A stretch of 64,000 bases of DNA from Prosopocoilus inquinatus (taxonomy: Eukaryota > Arthropoda > Insecta > Coleoptera > Lucanidae), in assembly GCA_036172665.1 (NCBI GenBank), contig CM069880.1:1924501-1988500 (forward strand), in the 5' to 3' direction. Under the pieces are notes generated by a model. The model searched no databases and was not told the origin of the DNA. It saw only the letters and a program-made list of their open reading frames with translations. The first letter of the stretch is position 1. Each line of letters opens with the position of its first letter. Position numbers and translations under genes: made by a program. Shown piece by piece: positions 1 to 11,545 of this stretch.

Positions 1-616
1 TCTCACATCAGAGTTACTGGAGTCCGTCCAAACGTCAAATAACATGATAGATGAATAAGGATCGATTAGATACATCACAGGAACAACGCTAATATGTGTT
101 GTTTCGTTTAAAACTATTTCCAGCTGCTGCTGCGTCCGAAAATTTCGTATCTCACATTAGAGTTACTGGAGTCCATCGAAACGTCAAATAACATAGTAGC
201 TAAGTAAAGATCGATTAGATACATCACAGGAACAACGCTAATACGTGTTGTTTCGTTCAAAACTATTTCCAGCTTCTGCTGCGTCCAAAAACTTTGTATC
301 TCACATCAGAGTTACTGGAGTCCATCCAAACGTAAAATAACATGATAGATGAGTAAGGATCGATTAGATACATCACAGGAACATCGCTAATGCGTGTTGT
401 TTCGTTTAAAACTATTTCCAGCTTCTGCTGCGTCCGAAAACGTCGTATCTCATATCAGAGTTACTGGAGTCCATCGAAACGTCAAATAACATGATAGATA
501 AGTAAGGATCGATTAGATACAGCACAGGAACAACGCTAATACGTGTTGCTTCGTTTAAAACTATTTAAAGCTCCTGCTGCGTCCAAAAACTTTGTATCTC
601 ACATCAGACTTACTGG
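1..616 (-). repeat. 149-bp satellite, block A (minus orientation, about 4 monomers)
   Basis: Four monomers lie in minus orientation and the block is cut by the left window edge. The reverse-complement landmark CTATTTC ends at 120, 269 and 418, and as a mutated form (CTATTTA) at 567, so the spacing is exactly 149 bp each time. The first monomer carries the CTGCTGCTGCG plus AAAATTTCG variant that defines the e subfamily of the other blocks, and the AATATG variant of the f subfamily stands directly before it, as expected on this strand. No gene or other element is present. The unit beside the junction has diverged most (AAAG replaces CCAG at 567-570). Confidence 0.97.
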
Positions 617-634
617 AGCAGAAGCTGGAAATAG
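561..634. other. Inversion junction A/B (minus to plus, diverging)
   Basis: Minus-orientation satellite continues to TACTGGAG (ending 618) and plus-orientation satellite starts AGCAGAAGCTGG at 617, so AG at 617-618 is shared microhomology. The 18-bp arms 561-578 and 617-634 are inverted copies matching at 15 of 18 bases, with a 38-bp spacer (579-616). There is no filler DNA and no trace of a mobile element. An open frame of 63 codons crosses the junction (592-783) but is only satellite read across it. Confidence 0.93.
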
Positions 635-942
635 TTTTGAAGGAAACAACACGCATTAGCGTTGTTCCTGTGATGTATCTAAACGATCCTTATTTATCTA
701 ACATGTTATTTGACGTTTCGATGGACTCCAGTAACTCTAATGTGAGATACGAAATTTTCGGACGCAGCAGCAGCTGGAAATAGTTTTAAACGAAACAACA
801 CATATTAGCGTTGTTCCTGTGATGTATCTAATCGATCCTTACTCATCTATCATGTTATTTGGCGTTTCGATGGACTCCAGTAACTTTGATGTGAGATACG
901 AAGTTCTCGGACGCAGCTGAAGCTAGAAATAGTTTTAAACGA

Positions 943-964
943 AACAACACGCATTAGCGTTGTT
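943..964. repeat. Imperfect dyad, conserved in almost every monomer (one example)
   Basis: AACAAC and GTTGTT are perfect 6-bp inverted arms separated by 10 bp. If the next bases also pair (GC with GC, leaving a two-base AC bulge) the stem grows to 8 bp with an ATTA loop. The outer arms are nearly invariant across the window, while the centre varies (CGCATTAGCG, CGTATTAGCG, CATATTAGCG, and GATG in place of GTTG). The B/C inversion junction falls directly after the right arm of one copy. Whether anything binds here or a hairpin forms cannot be seen from sequence. Confidence 0.6.
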
Positions 965-1013
965 CCTGTGATGTATCTAATCGATCCTTACTTATCTATC
1001 ATGTTATTTGACG

Positions 1014-1030
1014 TTTCGATGGACTCCAGT
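1014..1030 (+). other. CENP-B-box-like motif in a monomer (one example)
   Basis: The 17-mer TTTCGATGGACTCCAGT resembles the mammalian CENP-B box (YTTCGTTGGAARCGGGA). It matches 7 of the 9 bases regarded as essential (TTCG, the central A, the first C and last G of CGGG) and 11 of 17 overall. The GG at positions 14-15 of the box is CA here, so binding by a true CENP-B is doubtful. Many monomers instead read TTTGGATGG or TTTGGACGG, which destroys the TTCG core. A second, weaker match (6 of 9) lies on the other strand at monomer positions 4-20. Chance resemblance is quite possible. Confidence 0.3.
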
Positions 1031-1223
1031 AACTCTGATGTGAGATACGACGTTTTCAGACGCAGCAGAAGCTGGAAATAGTTTTAAACGAAACAACACG
1101 TATTAGCGTTGTTCCTGTGATGTATCTAATCGATCCTTACTTATCTATCATGTTATTTGACGTTTGGATGGACTCCAGTAACTCTGATGTGAGATACGAA
1201 GTTCTCGGACGCAGCAGAAGCTG

Positions 1224-1292
1224 GAAATAGTTTTAAACGAAACAACACGCATTAGATGTGAGATACGAAGTTCTCGGACGCAGCTAAAGCTG
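1224..1292 (+). repeat. Truncated 69-bp monomer (80 bp deleted)
   Basis: GAAATAG starts at 1224 and again at 1293, only 69 bp apart. The sequence passes from ACGCATTAG straight to ATGTGAGATACG near 1255, skipping monomer positions of about 34-113. One G is shared at the breakpoint. This is the only break in register within block B, and it lies about 0.6 kb from the A/B inversion junction. Confidence 0.93.
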
Positions 1293-4200
1293 GAAATAGT
1301 TTTAAACGAAACAACACGTATTAGCGTTGTTCCTGTGATGTATCTAATCGATCCTTACTTAGCTACTATGTTATTTGACGTTTCGATGGACTCCAGTAAC
1401 TCTAATGTGAGATACGAAATTTTCGGACGCAGCAGCAGCTGGAAATAGTTTTAAACGAAACAACACATATTAGCGTTGTTCCTGTGATGTATCTAATCGA
1501 TCCTTACTCATCTCTCATGTTATTTGATGTTTGGACGGACTCCAGTAACTCTGATGTGAGATACAAAGTTCTCGGACGCAGCAGAAGCTGGAAATAGTTT
1601 TGAACGAAACAACACGTATTAGCGTTGTTCCTGTGATGTATCTAAACGATCCTTATTTATCTAACATGTTATTTGACGTTTCGATGGACTCCAGTAACTC
1701 TGATGTGAGATACGAAGTTCTCGGACGCAGCAGAAGCTGGAAATAGTTTTAAACGAAACAACACGCATTAGCGTTGTTCCTGTGATGTATCTAATCGATC
1801 CTTACTCATCTATCATGTTATTTGGCGTTTCGATGGACTCCAGTAACTTTGATGTGAGATACGACGTTTTCGGACGCAGCAGAAGCTGGAAATAGTTTTA
1901 AACGAAACAACACGCATTAGCGATGTTCCTGTGATGTATCTAATCGATCCTTACTCATCTATCATGTTATTTTACGTTTGGATGGACTCCAGTAACTCTG
2001 ATGTGAGATACGACGTTTTCGGACGCAGCAGAAGCTGGAAATAGTTTTAAACGAAACAACACGCATTAGCGATGTTCCTGTGATGTATCTAATCGATCCT
2101 TACTCATCTATCATGTTATTTTACGTTTGGATGGACTCCAGTAACTCTGATGTGAGATACAAAGTTTTTGGACGCAGCAGAAGCTGGAAATAGTTTTGAA
2201 GGAAACAACACGCATTAGCGTTGTTCCTGTGATGTATCTAAACGATCCTTATTTATCTAACATGTTATTTGACGTTTCGATGGACTCCAGTAACTTTGAT
2301 GTGAGATACGACGTTTTCGGACGCAGCAGAAGCTGGAAATAGTTTTGAAGGAAACAACACGCATTAGCGATGTTCCTGTGATGTATCTAATCGATCCTTA
2401 CTCATCTATCATGTTATTTGGCGTTTCGATGGACTCCAGTAACTTTGATGTGAGATACGAAGTTCTCGGACGCAGCTGAAGCTGGAAATAGTTTTAAACG
2501 AAACAACACGTATTAGCGTTGTTCCTGTGATGTATCTAATCGATCCTTACTTAGCTACTATGTTATTTGACGTTTCGATGGACTCCAGTAACTCTAATGT
2601 GAGATACGAAATTTTCGGACGCAGCAGCAGCTGGAAATAGTTTTAAACGAAACAACACATATTAGCGTTGTTCCTGTGCTGTATCTAATCGATCCTTACT
2701 TATCTATCATGTTATTTGTCGTTTCGATGGACTCCAGTAACTCTGATGTGAGACACGACGTTTTCGGACGCAGCAGAAGCTGGAATTAGTTTTAAACGAA
2801 ACAACACGTATTAGCGTTGTTCCTGTGATGTATCTAATCGATCCTTACTCATCTATCATGTTATTTGGCGTTTCGATGGACTCCAGTAACTCTGATGTGA
2901 GATACAAAGTTCTCGGACGCAGCAGAAGCTGGAAATAGTTTTGAACCAAACAACACGTATTAGCGTTGTTCCTGTGATGTATCTAAACGATCCTTATTTA
3001 TCTAACATGTTATTTGACGTTTGGATGGACTCCAGTAAGTCTGATGTGAGATACAAAGTTTTTGGACGCAGCAGGAGCTGGAAATAGTTTTAAACGAAAC
3101 AACACGTATTAGCGTTGTTCCTGTGCTGTATCTAATCGATCCTTACTTATCTATCATGTTATTTGACGTTTCGATGGACTCCAGTAACTCTGATGTGAGA
3201 TACGACGTTTTCGGACGCAGCAGAAGCTGGAAATAGTTTTAAACGAAACAACACGTATTAGCGTTGTTCCTGTGATGTATCTAATCGATCCTTTCTCATC
3301 TATTATGTTATTTGACGTTTGGATGGACACCAGTAACTCTGATGTGAGATGCGAAGTTCTCGGACGCAGCAGAAGCTGGAAATAGTTTTAAACGAAACAA
3401 CACGCATTAGCGTTGTTCCTGTGATGTATCTAATCGATCCTTACTCATCTATCATGTTATTTGGCGTTTCGATGGACTCCAGTAACTTTGATGTGAGATA
3501 CGACGTTTTCGGACGCAGCAGAAGCTGGAAATAGTTTTAAACGAAACAACACGCATTAGCGATGTTCCTGTGATGTATCTAATCGATCCTTACTCATCTA
3601 TCATGTTATTTTACGTTTGGATGGACTCCAGTAACTCTGATGTGAGATACGACGTTTTCGGACGCAGCAGAAGCTGGAAATAGTTTTGAAGGAAACAACA
3701 CGCATTAGCGATGTTCCTGTGATGTATCTAATCGATCCTTACTCATCTATCATGTTATTTTACGTTTGGATGGACTCCAGTAACTCTGATGTGAGATACA
3801 AAGTTTTTGGACGCAGCAGAAGCTGGAAATAGTTTTGAACGAAACAACACGTATTAGCGTTGTTCCTGTGATGTATCTAATCGATCCTTACTTAGCTACT
3901 ATGTTATTTGACGTTTCGATGGACTCCAGTAACTCTAATGTGAGATACGAAATTTTCGGACGCAGCAGCAGCTGGAAATAGTTTTAAACGAAACAACACA
4001 TATTAGCGTTGTTCCTGTGATGTATCTAATCGATCCTTACTCATCTATCATGTTATTTGGCGTTTCGATGGACTCCAGTAACTTTGATGTGAGATACGAA
4101 GTTCTCGGACGCAGCTGAAGCTGGAAATAGTTTTAAACGAAACAACACGTATTAGCGTTGTTCCTGTGATGTATCTAATCGATCCTTACTTAGCTACTAT

Positions 4201-7200
4201 GTTATTTGACGTTTCGATGGACTCCAGTAACTCTAATGTGAGATACGAAATTTTCGGACGCAGCAGCAGCTGGAAATAGTTTTAAACGAAACAACACATA
4301 TTAGCGTTGTTCCTGTGATGTATCTAATCGATCCTTACTCATCTCTCATGTTATTTGACGTTTGGACGGACTCCAGTAACTCTGATGTGAGATACAAAGT
4401 TTTTGGACGCAGCAGGAGCTGGAAATAGTTTTAAACGAAACAACACGTATTAGCGTTGTTCCTGTGCTGTATCTAATCGATCCTTACTTATCTATCATGT
4501 TATTTGTCGTTTCGATGGACTCCAGTAACTCTGATGTGAGATACGACGTTTTCGGACGCAGCAGAAGCTGGAATTAGTTTTTAACGAAACAACACGCATT
4601 AGCGATGTTCCTGTGATGTATCTAATCGATACTTACTCATCTATCATGTTATTTTACGTTTGGATGGACTCCAGTAAGTCTGATGTGAGATACGAAGTTC
4701 TCGGACGCAGCTGAAGCTGGAAATAGTTTTAAACGAAACAACACGTATTAGCGTTGTTCCTGTGATGTATCTAATCGATCCTTACTTAGCTACTATGTTA
4801 TTTGACGTTTCGATGGACTCCAGTAACTCTAATGTGAGATACGAAATTTTCGGACGCAGCAGCAGCTGGAAATAGTTTTAAACGAAACAACACATATTAG
4901 CGTTGTTCCTGTGATGTATCTAAACGATCCTTATTTATCTAACATGTTATTTGACGTTTGGATGGACTCCAGTAAGTCTGATGTGAGATACAAAGTTTTT
5001 GGACGCAGCAGGAGCTGGAAATAGTTTTAAACGAAACAACACGTATTAGCGTTGTTCCTGTGCTGTATCTAATCGATCCTTACTTATCTATCATGTTATT
5101 TGTCGTTTCGATGGACTCCAGTAACTCTGATGTGAGATACGACGTTTTCGGACGCAGCAGAAGCTGGAATTAGTTTTTAACGAAACAACACGCATTAGCG
5201 ATGTTCCTGTGATGTATCTAATCGATACTTACTCATCTATCATGTTATTTTACGTTTGGATGGACTCCAGTAAGTCTGATGTGAGATACAAAGTTTTTGG
5301 ACGCAGCAGCAGCTGGAAATAGTTTTAAACGAAACAACACGTATTAGCGTTGTTCCTGTGCTGTATCTAATCGATCCTTACTTATCTATCATGTTATTTG
5401 TCGTTTCGATGGACTCCAGTAACTCTGATGTGAGATACGACGTTTTCGGACGCAGCAGAAGCTGGAATTAGTTTTAAACGAAACAACACGTATTAGCGTT
5501 GTTCCTGTGATGTATCTAATCGATCCTTACTCATCTATCATGTTATTTGGCGTTTCGATGGACTCCAGTAACTCTGATGTGAGATACAAAGTTCTCGGAG
5601 GCAGCAGAAGCTGGAAATAGTTTTGAACGAAACAACACGTATTAGCGTTGTTCCTGTGATGTATCTAAACGATCCTTATTTATCTAACATGTTATTTGAC
5701 GTTTGGATGGACTCCAGTATGTCTGATGTGAGATACAAAGTTTTTGGACGCAGCAGGAGCTGGAAATAGTTTTAAACGAAACAACACGTATTAGCGTTGT
5801 TCCTGTGCTGTATCTAATCGATCCTTACTTATCTATCATGTTATTTGACGTTTCGATGGACTCCAGTAACTCTGATGTGAGATACGACGTTTTCGGACGC
5901 AGCAGAAGCTGGAAATAGTTTTAAACGAAACAACACGTATTAGCGTTGTTCCTGTGATGTATCTAATCGATCCTTTCTCATCTATTATGTTATTTGACGT
6001 TTGGATGGACACCAGTAACTCTGATGTGAGATACGAAGTTTTTGGACGCAGCAGAAGCTGGAAATAGTTTTGAACGAAACGACACGTATTAGCGTTGTTC
6101 CTGTGATGTATCTAATCGATCCTTACTTAGCTACTATGTTATTTGACGTTTCGATGGACTCCAGTAACTCTAATGTGAGATACGAAATTTTCGGACGCAG
6201 CAGCAGCTGGAAATAGTTTTAAACGAAACAACACATATTAGCGTTGTTCCTGTGATGTATCTAATCGATCCTTTCTCATCTATTATGTTATTTGACGTTT
6301 GGATGGACACCAGTAACTCTGATGTGAGATACGAAGTTCTCGGACGCAGCAGAAGCTGGAAATAGTTTTAAACGAAACAACACGCATTAGCGTTGTTCCT
6401 GTGATGTATCTAATCGATCCTTACTCATCTATCATGTTATTTGGCGTTTCGATGGACTCCAGTAACTTTGATGTGAGATACGACGTTTTCGGACGCAGCA
6501 GAAGCTGGAAATAGTTTTAAACGAAACAACACGCATTAGCGATGTTCCTGTGATGTATCTAATCGATCCTTACTCATCTATCATGTTATTTTACGTTTGG
6601 ATGGACTCCAGTAACTCTGATGTGAGATACGACGTTTTCGGACGCAGCAGAAGCTGGAAATAGTTTTAAACGAAACAACACGCATTAGCGATGTTCCTGT
6701 GATGTATCTAATCGATACTTACTCATCTATCATGTTATTTTACGTTTGGATGGACTCCAGTAACTCTGATGTGAGATACGACGTTTTCGGACGCAGCAGA
6801 AGCTGGAAATAGTTTTAAACGAAACAACACGCATTAGCGATGTTCCTGTGATGTATCTAATCGATCCTTACTCATCTATCATGTTATTTTACGTTTGGAT
6901 GGACTCCAGTAACTCTGATGTGAGATACAAAGTTTTTGGACGCAGCAGAAGCTGGAAATAGTTTTGAAGGAAACAACACGCATTAGCGTTGTTCCTGTGA
7001 TGTATCTAAACGATCCTTACTCATCTATCATGTTATTTGGCGTTTCGATGGACTCCAGTAACTTTGATGTGAGATACGACGTTTTCGGACGCAGCAGAAG
7101 CTGGAAATAGTTTTAAACGAAACAACACGCATTAGCGATGTTCCTGTGATGTATCTAATCGATCCTTACTCATCTATCATGTTATTTTACGTTTGGATGG

Positions 7201-7289
7201 ACTCCAGTAACTCTGATGTGAGATACGACGTTTTCGGACGCAGCAGAAGCTGGAAATAGTTTTAAACGAAACAACACGCATTAGCGATG

Positions 7290-9524
7290 TTCCTGTGATG
7301 TATCTAATCGATCCTTACTCATCTATCATGTTATTTGGCGTTTCGATGGACTCCAGTAACTTTGATGTGAGATACGAAGTTCTCGGACGCAGCTGAAGCT
7401 GGAAATAGTTTTAAACGAAACAACACGTATTAGCGTTGTTCCTGTGATGTATCTAATCGATCCTTACTTAGCTACTATGTTATTTGACGTTTCGATGGAC
7501 TCCAGTAACTCTAATGTGAGATACGAAATTTTCGGACGCAGCAGCAGCTGGAAATAGTTTTAAACGAAACAACACATATTAGCGTTGTTCCTGTGCTGTA
7601 TCTAATCGATCCTTACTTATCTATCATGTTATTTGTCGTTTCGATGGACTCCAGTAACTCTGATGTGAGATACGACGTTTTCGGACGCAGCAGAAGCTGG
7701 AATTAGTTTTAAACGAAACAACACGTATTAGCGTTGTTCCTGTGATGTATCTAATCGATCCTTACTCATCTATCATGTTATTTGGCGTTTCGATGGACTC
7801 CAGTAACTCTGATGTGAGATACAAAGTTCTCGGACGCAGCAGAAGCTGGAAATAGTTTTGAACCAAACAACACGTATTAGCGTTGTTCCTGTGATGTATC
7901 TAAACGATCCTTATTTATCTAACATGTTATTTGACGTTTGGATGGACTCCAGTAAGTCTGATGTGAGATACAAAGTTTTTGGACGCAGCAGGAGCTGGAA
8001 ATAGTTTTAAACGAAACAACACGTATTAGCGTTGTTCCTGTGCTGTATCTAATCGATCCTTACTTATCTATCATGTTATTTGACGTTTCGATGGACTCCA
8101 GTAACTCTGATGTGAGATACGACGTTTTCGGACGCAGCAGAAGCTGGAAATAGTTTTAAACGAAACAACACGCATTAGCGATGTTCCTGTGATGTATCTA
8201 ATCGATCCTTACTCATCTATCATGTTATTTTACGTTTGGATGGACTCCAGTAACTCTGATGTGAGATACGAAGTTCTCGGACGCAGCTGAAGCTGGAAAT
8301 AGTTTTAAACGAAACAACACGCATTAGCGTTGTTCCTGTGATGTATCTAATCGATCCTTACTCATCTATCATGTTATTTGGCGTTTCGATGGACTCCAGT
8401 AACTTTGATGTGAGATACGACGTTTTCGGACGCAGCAGAAGCTGGAAATAGTTTTGAAGGAAACAACACGCATTAGCGATGTTCCTGTGATGTATCTAAT
8501 CGATCCTTACTCATCTATCATGTTATTTGGCGTTTCGATGGACTCCAGTAACTTTGATGTGAGATACGAAGTTCTCGGACGCAGCTGAAGCTGGAAATAG
8601 TTTTTAACGAAACAACACGTATTAGCGTTGTTCCTGTGATGTATCTAATCGATCCTTTCTCATCTATTATGTTATTTGACGTTTGGATGGACACCAGTAA
8701 CTCTGATGTGAGATACGAAGTTCTCGGACGCAGCAGAAGCTGGAAATAGTTTTAAACGAAACAACACGCATTAGCGTTGTTCCTGTGATGTATCTAATCG
8801 ATCCTTACTCATCTATCATGTTATTTGGCGTTTCGATGGACTCCAGTAACTTTGATGTGAGATACGACGCTTTCGGACGCAGCAGAAGCTGGAAATAGTT
8901 TTAAACGAAACAACACGCATTAGCGATGTTCCTGTGATGCATCTAATCGATCCTTACTCATCTATCATGTTATTTTACGTTTGGATGGACTCCAGTAACT
9001 CTGATGTGAGATACGACGTTTTCGGACGCAGCAGAAGCTGGAAATAGTTTTGAACCAAACAACACGTATTAGCGTTGTTCCTGTGATGTATCTAAACGAT
9101 CCTTATTTATCTAACATGTTATTTGACGTTTGGATGGACTCCAGTAAGTCTGATGTGAGATACAAAGTTTTTGGACGCAGCAGGAGCTGGAAATAGTTTT
9201 AAACGAAACAACACGTATTAGCGTTGTTCCTGTGCTGTATCTAATCGATCCTTACTTATCTATCATGTTATTTGACGTTTCGATGGACTCCAGTAACTCT
9301 GATGTGAGATACGACGTTTTCGGACGCAGCAGAAGCTGGAAATAGTTTTAAACGAAACAACACGTATTAGCGTTGTTCCTGTGATGTATCTAATCGATCC
9401 TTTCTCATCTATTATGTTATTTGACGTTTGGATGGACACCAGTAACTCTGATGTGAGATACGAAGTTCTCGGACGCAGCAGAAGCTGGAAATAGTTTTAA
9501 ACGAAACAACACGCATTAGCGTTG
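7290..9524 (+). repeat. Segment duplicated 44 monomers apart, copy 1
   Basis: This stretch is repeated at about 13846-16080, an offset of 6556 bp or exactly 44 monomers. Rare private variants are shared at the same offset: GACGCTTTCGG at 8866 and 15422, TGATGCATC at 8940 and 15496, and GAACCAAAC near 7861 and 14417. I see roughly ten single-base differences over 2.2 kb. The left limit is uncertain because neighbouring monomers are of similar types. Confidence 0.8.
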
Positions 9525-10049
9525 TTCCTGTGATGTATCTAATCGATCCTTACTCATCTATCATGTTATTTGGCGTTTCGATGAACTCCAGTAACTTTGA
9601 TGTGAGATACGACGTTTTCGGACGCAGCAGAAGCTGGAAATAGTTTTAAACGAAACAACACGCATTAGCGATGTTCCTGTGATGTATCTAATCGATCCTT
9701 ACTCATCTATCATGTTATTTAACGTTTGGATGGACTCCAGTAACTCTGATGTGAGATACGACGTTTTCGGACGCAGCAGAAGCTGGAAATAGTTTTGAAG
9801 GAAACAACACGCATTAGCGATGTTCCTGTGATGTATCTAATCGATCCTTACTCATCTATCATGTTATTTTACGTTTGGATGGACTCCAGTAACTCTGATG
9901 TGAGATACAAAGTTTTTGGACGCAGCAGAAGCTGGAAATAGTTTTGAACGAAACAACACGTATTAGCGTTGTTCCTGTGATGTATCTAATCGATCCTTAC
10001 TTAGCTACTATGTTATTTGACGTTTCGATGGACTCCAGTAACTCTAATG

Positions 10050-11545
10050 TGAGATACGAAATTTTCGGACGCAGCAGCAGCTGGAAATAGTTTTAAACGA
10101 AACAACACATATTAGCGTTGTTCCTGTGATGTATCTAATCGATCCTTACTCATCTATCATGTTATTTGGCGTTTCGATGGACTCCAGTAACTTTGATGTG
10201 AGATACGAAGTTCTCGGACGCAGCTGAAGCTGGAAATAGTTTTAAACGAAACAACACGCATTAGCGTTGTTCCTGTGATGTATCTAATCGATCCTTACTC
10301 ATCTATCATGTTATTTGGCGTTTCGATGGACTCCAGTAACTTTGATGTGAGATACGACGTTGTCGGACGCAGCAGAAGCTGGAAATAGTTTTGAAGGAAA
10401 CAACACGCATTAGCGAAGTTCCTGTGATGTATCTAATCGATCCTTACTCATCTATCATGTTATTTTACGTTTGGATGGACTCCAGTAACTCTGATGTGAG
10501 ATACAAAGTTTTTGGACGCAGCAGAAGCTGGAAATAGTTTTGAACGAAACGACACGTATTAGCGTTGTTCCCGTGATGTATCTAATCGATCCTTACTTAG
10601 CTACTATGTTATTTGACGTTTCGATGGACTCCAGTAACTCTAATGTGAGATACGAAATTTTCGGACGCAGCAGCAGCTGGAAATAGTTTTAAACGAAACA
10701 ACACATATTAGCGTTGTTCCTGTGATGTATCTAATCGATCCTTTCTCATCTATTATGTTATTTGACGTTTGGATGGACACCGGTAACTCTGATGTGAGAT
10801 ACGAAGTTCTCGGACGCAGCAGAAGCTGGAAATAGTTTTAAACGAAACAACACGCATTAGCGTTGTTCCTGTGATGTATCTAATCGATCCTTACTCATCT
10901 ATCATGTTATTTGGCGTTTCGATGGACTCCAGTAACTTTGATGTGAGATACGACGTTTTCGGACGCAGCAGAAGCTGGAAATAGTTTTAAACGAAACAAC
11001 ACGCATTAGCGATGTTCCTGTGATGTATCTAATCGATCCTTACTCATCTATCATGTTATTTTACGTTTGGATGGACTCCAGTAACTCTGATGTGAGATAC
11101 GACGTTTTCGGACGCAGCAGAAGCTGGAAATAGTTTTAAACTAAACAACACGCATTAGCGATGTTCCTGTGATGTATCTAATCGATCCTTACTCATCTAT
11201 CATGTTATTTTACGTTTGGATGGACTCCAGTAACTCTGATGTGAGATACGACGTTTTCGGACGCAGCAGAAGCTGGAAATAGTTTTAAACGAAACAACAC
11301 GCATTAGCGATGTTCCTGTGATGTATCTAATCGATCCTTACTCATCTATCATGTTATTTTACGTTTGGATGGACTCCAGTAACTCTGATGTGAGATACAA
11401 AGTTTTTGGACGCAGCAGAAGCTGGAAATAGTTTTGAAGGAAACAACACGCATTAGCGTTGTTCCTGTGATGTATCTAAACGATCCTTATTTATCTAACA
11501 TGTTATTTGACGTTTCGATGGACTCCAGTAAGTCTGATGTGAGAT
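10050..11545 (+). repeat. 10-monomer (1490-bp) higher-order repeat, copy 1
   Basis: The interval is followed directly by a second copy offset by 1490 bp (10 x 149). The private variant AAACTAAAC occurs at the same place in both (CTAAAC at 11141 and 12631), and GAACGAAACGACACG recurs at the same offset. Only a handful of substitutions separate the copies, for example GCGAAGTTCC versus GCGATGTTCC and CACCGGTAAC versus CACCAGTAAC. Very high identity over 1.5 kb implies a recent tandem duplication. Confidence 0.88.

Larger units (their letters stand above)
925..1073 (+). repeat. Representative 149-bp monomer with internal landmarks
   Basis: This unit is given as the reference for monomer positions; position 1 is the first base of the usual GGAAATAG, which reads AGAAATAG here. 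In order it holds a T/A-rich start, an imperfect dyad at positions 19-40 (943-964), the palindrome ATCGAT at about 56-61, a CENP-B-box-like 17-mer at 90-106 (1014-1030) and the GGACGCAGC end. My consensus has A 42, T 46, G 31 and C 30, with 9 CpGs. The length of 149 bp is close to the 147 bp of a nucleosome core. The length is not a multiple of three, so any reading frame shifts from one monomer to the next. Confidence 0.9.

Noticed and set aside
56..61. Telomeric repeat or subtelomeric simple repeats
   Set aside because: No TTAGG, TTAGGG or related runs occur. Short TTAG strings are isolated parts of the monomer.
592..783. 63-codon plus-strand open frame
   Set aside because: It starts in minus-strand satellite, crosses the A/B inversion and then reads one monomer. 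The product is the generic monomer translation.
3349..3534. 61-codon plus-strand open frame
   Set aside because: A single A/G-type change creates an ATG (GAGATGCGAAG) before an ordinary monomer. The frame stops at the next monomer start like all others.
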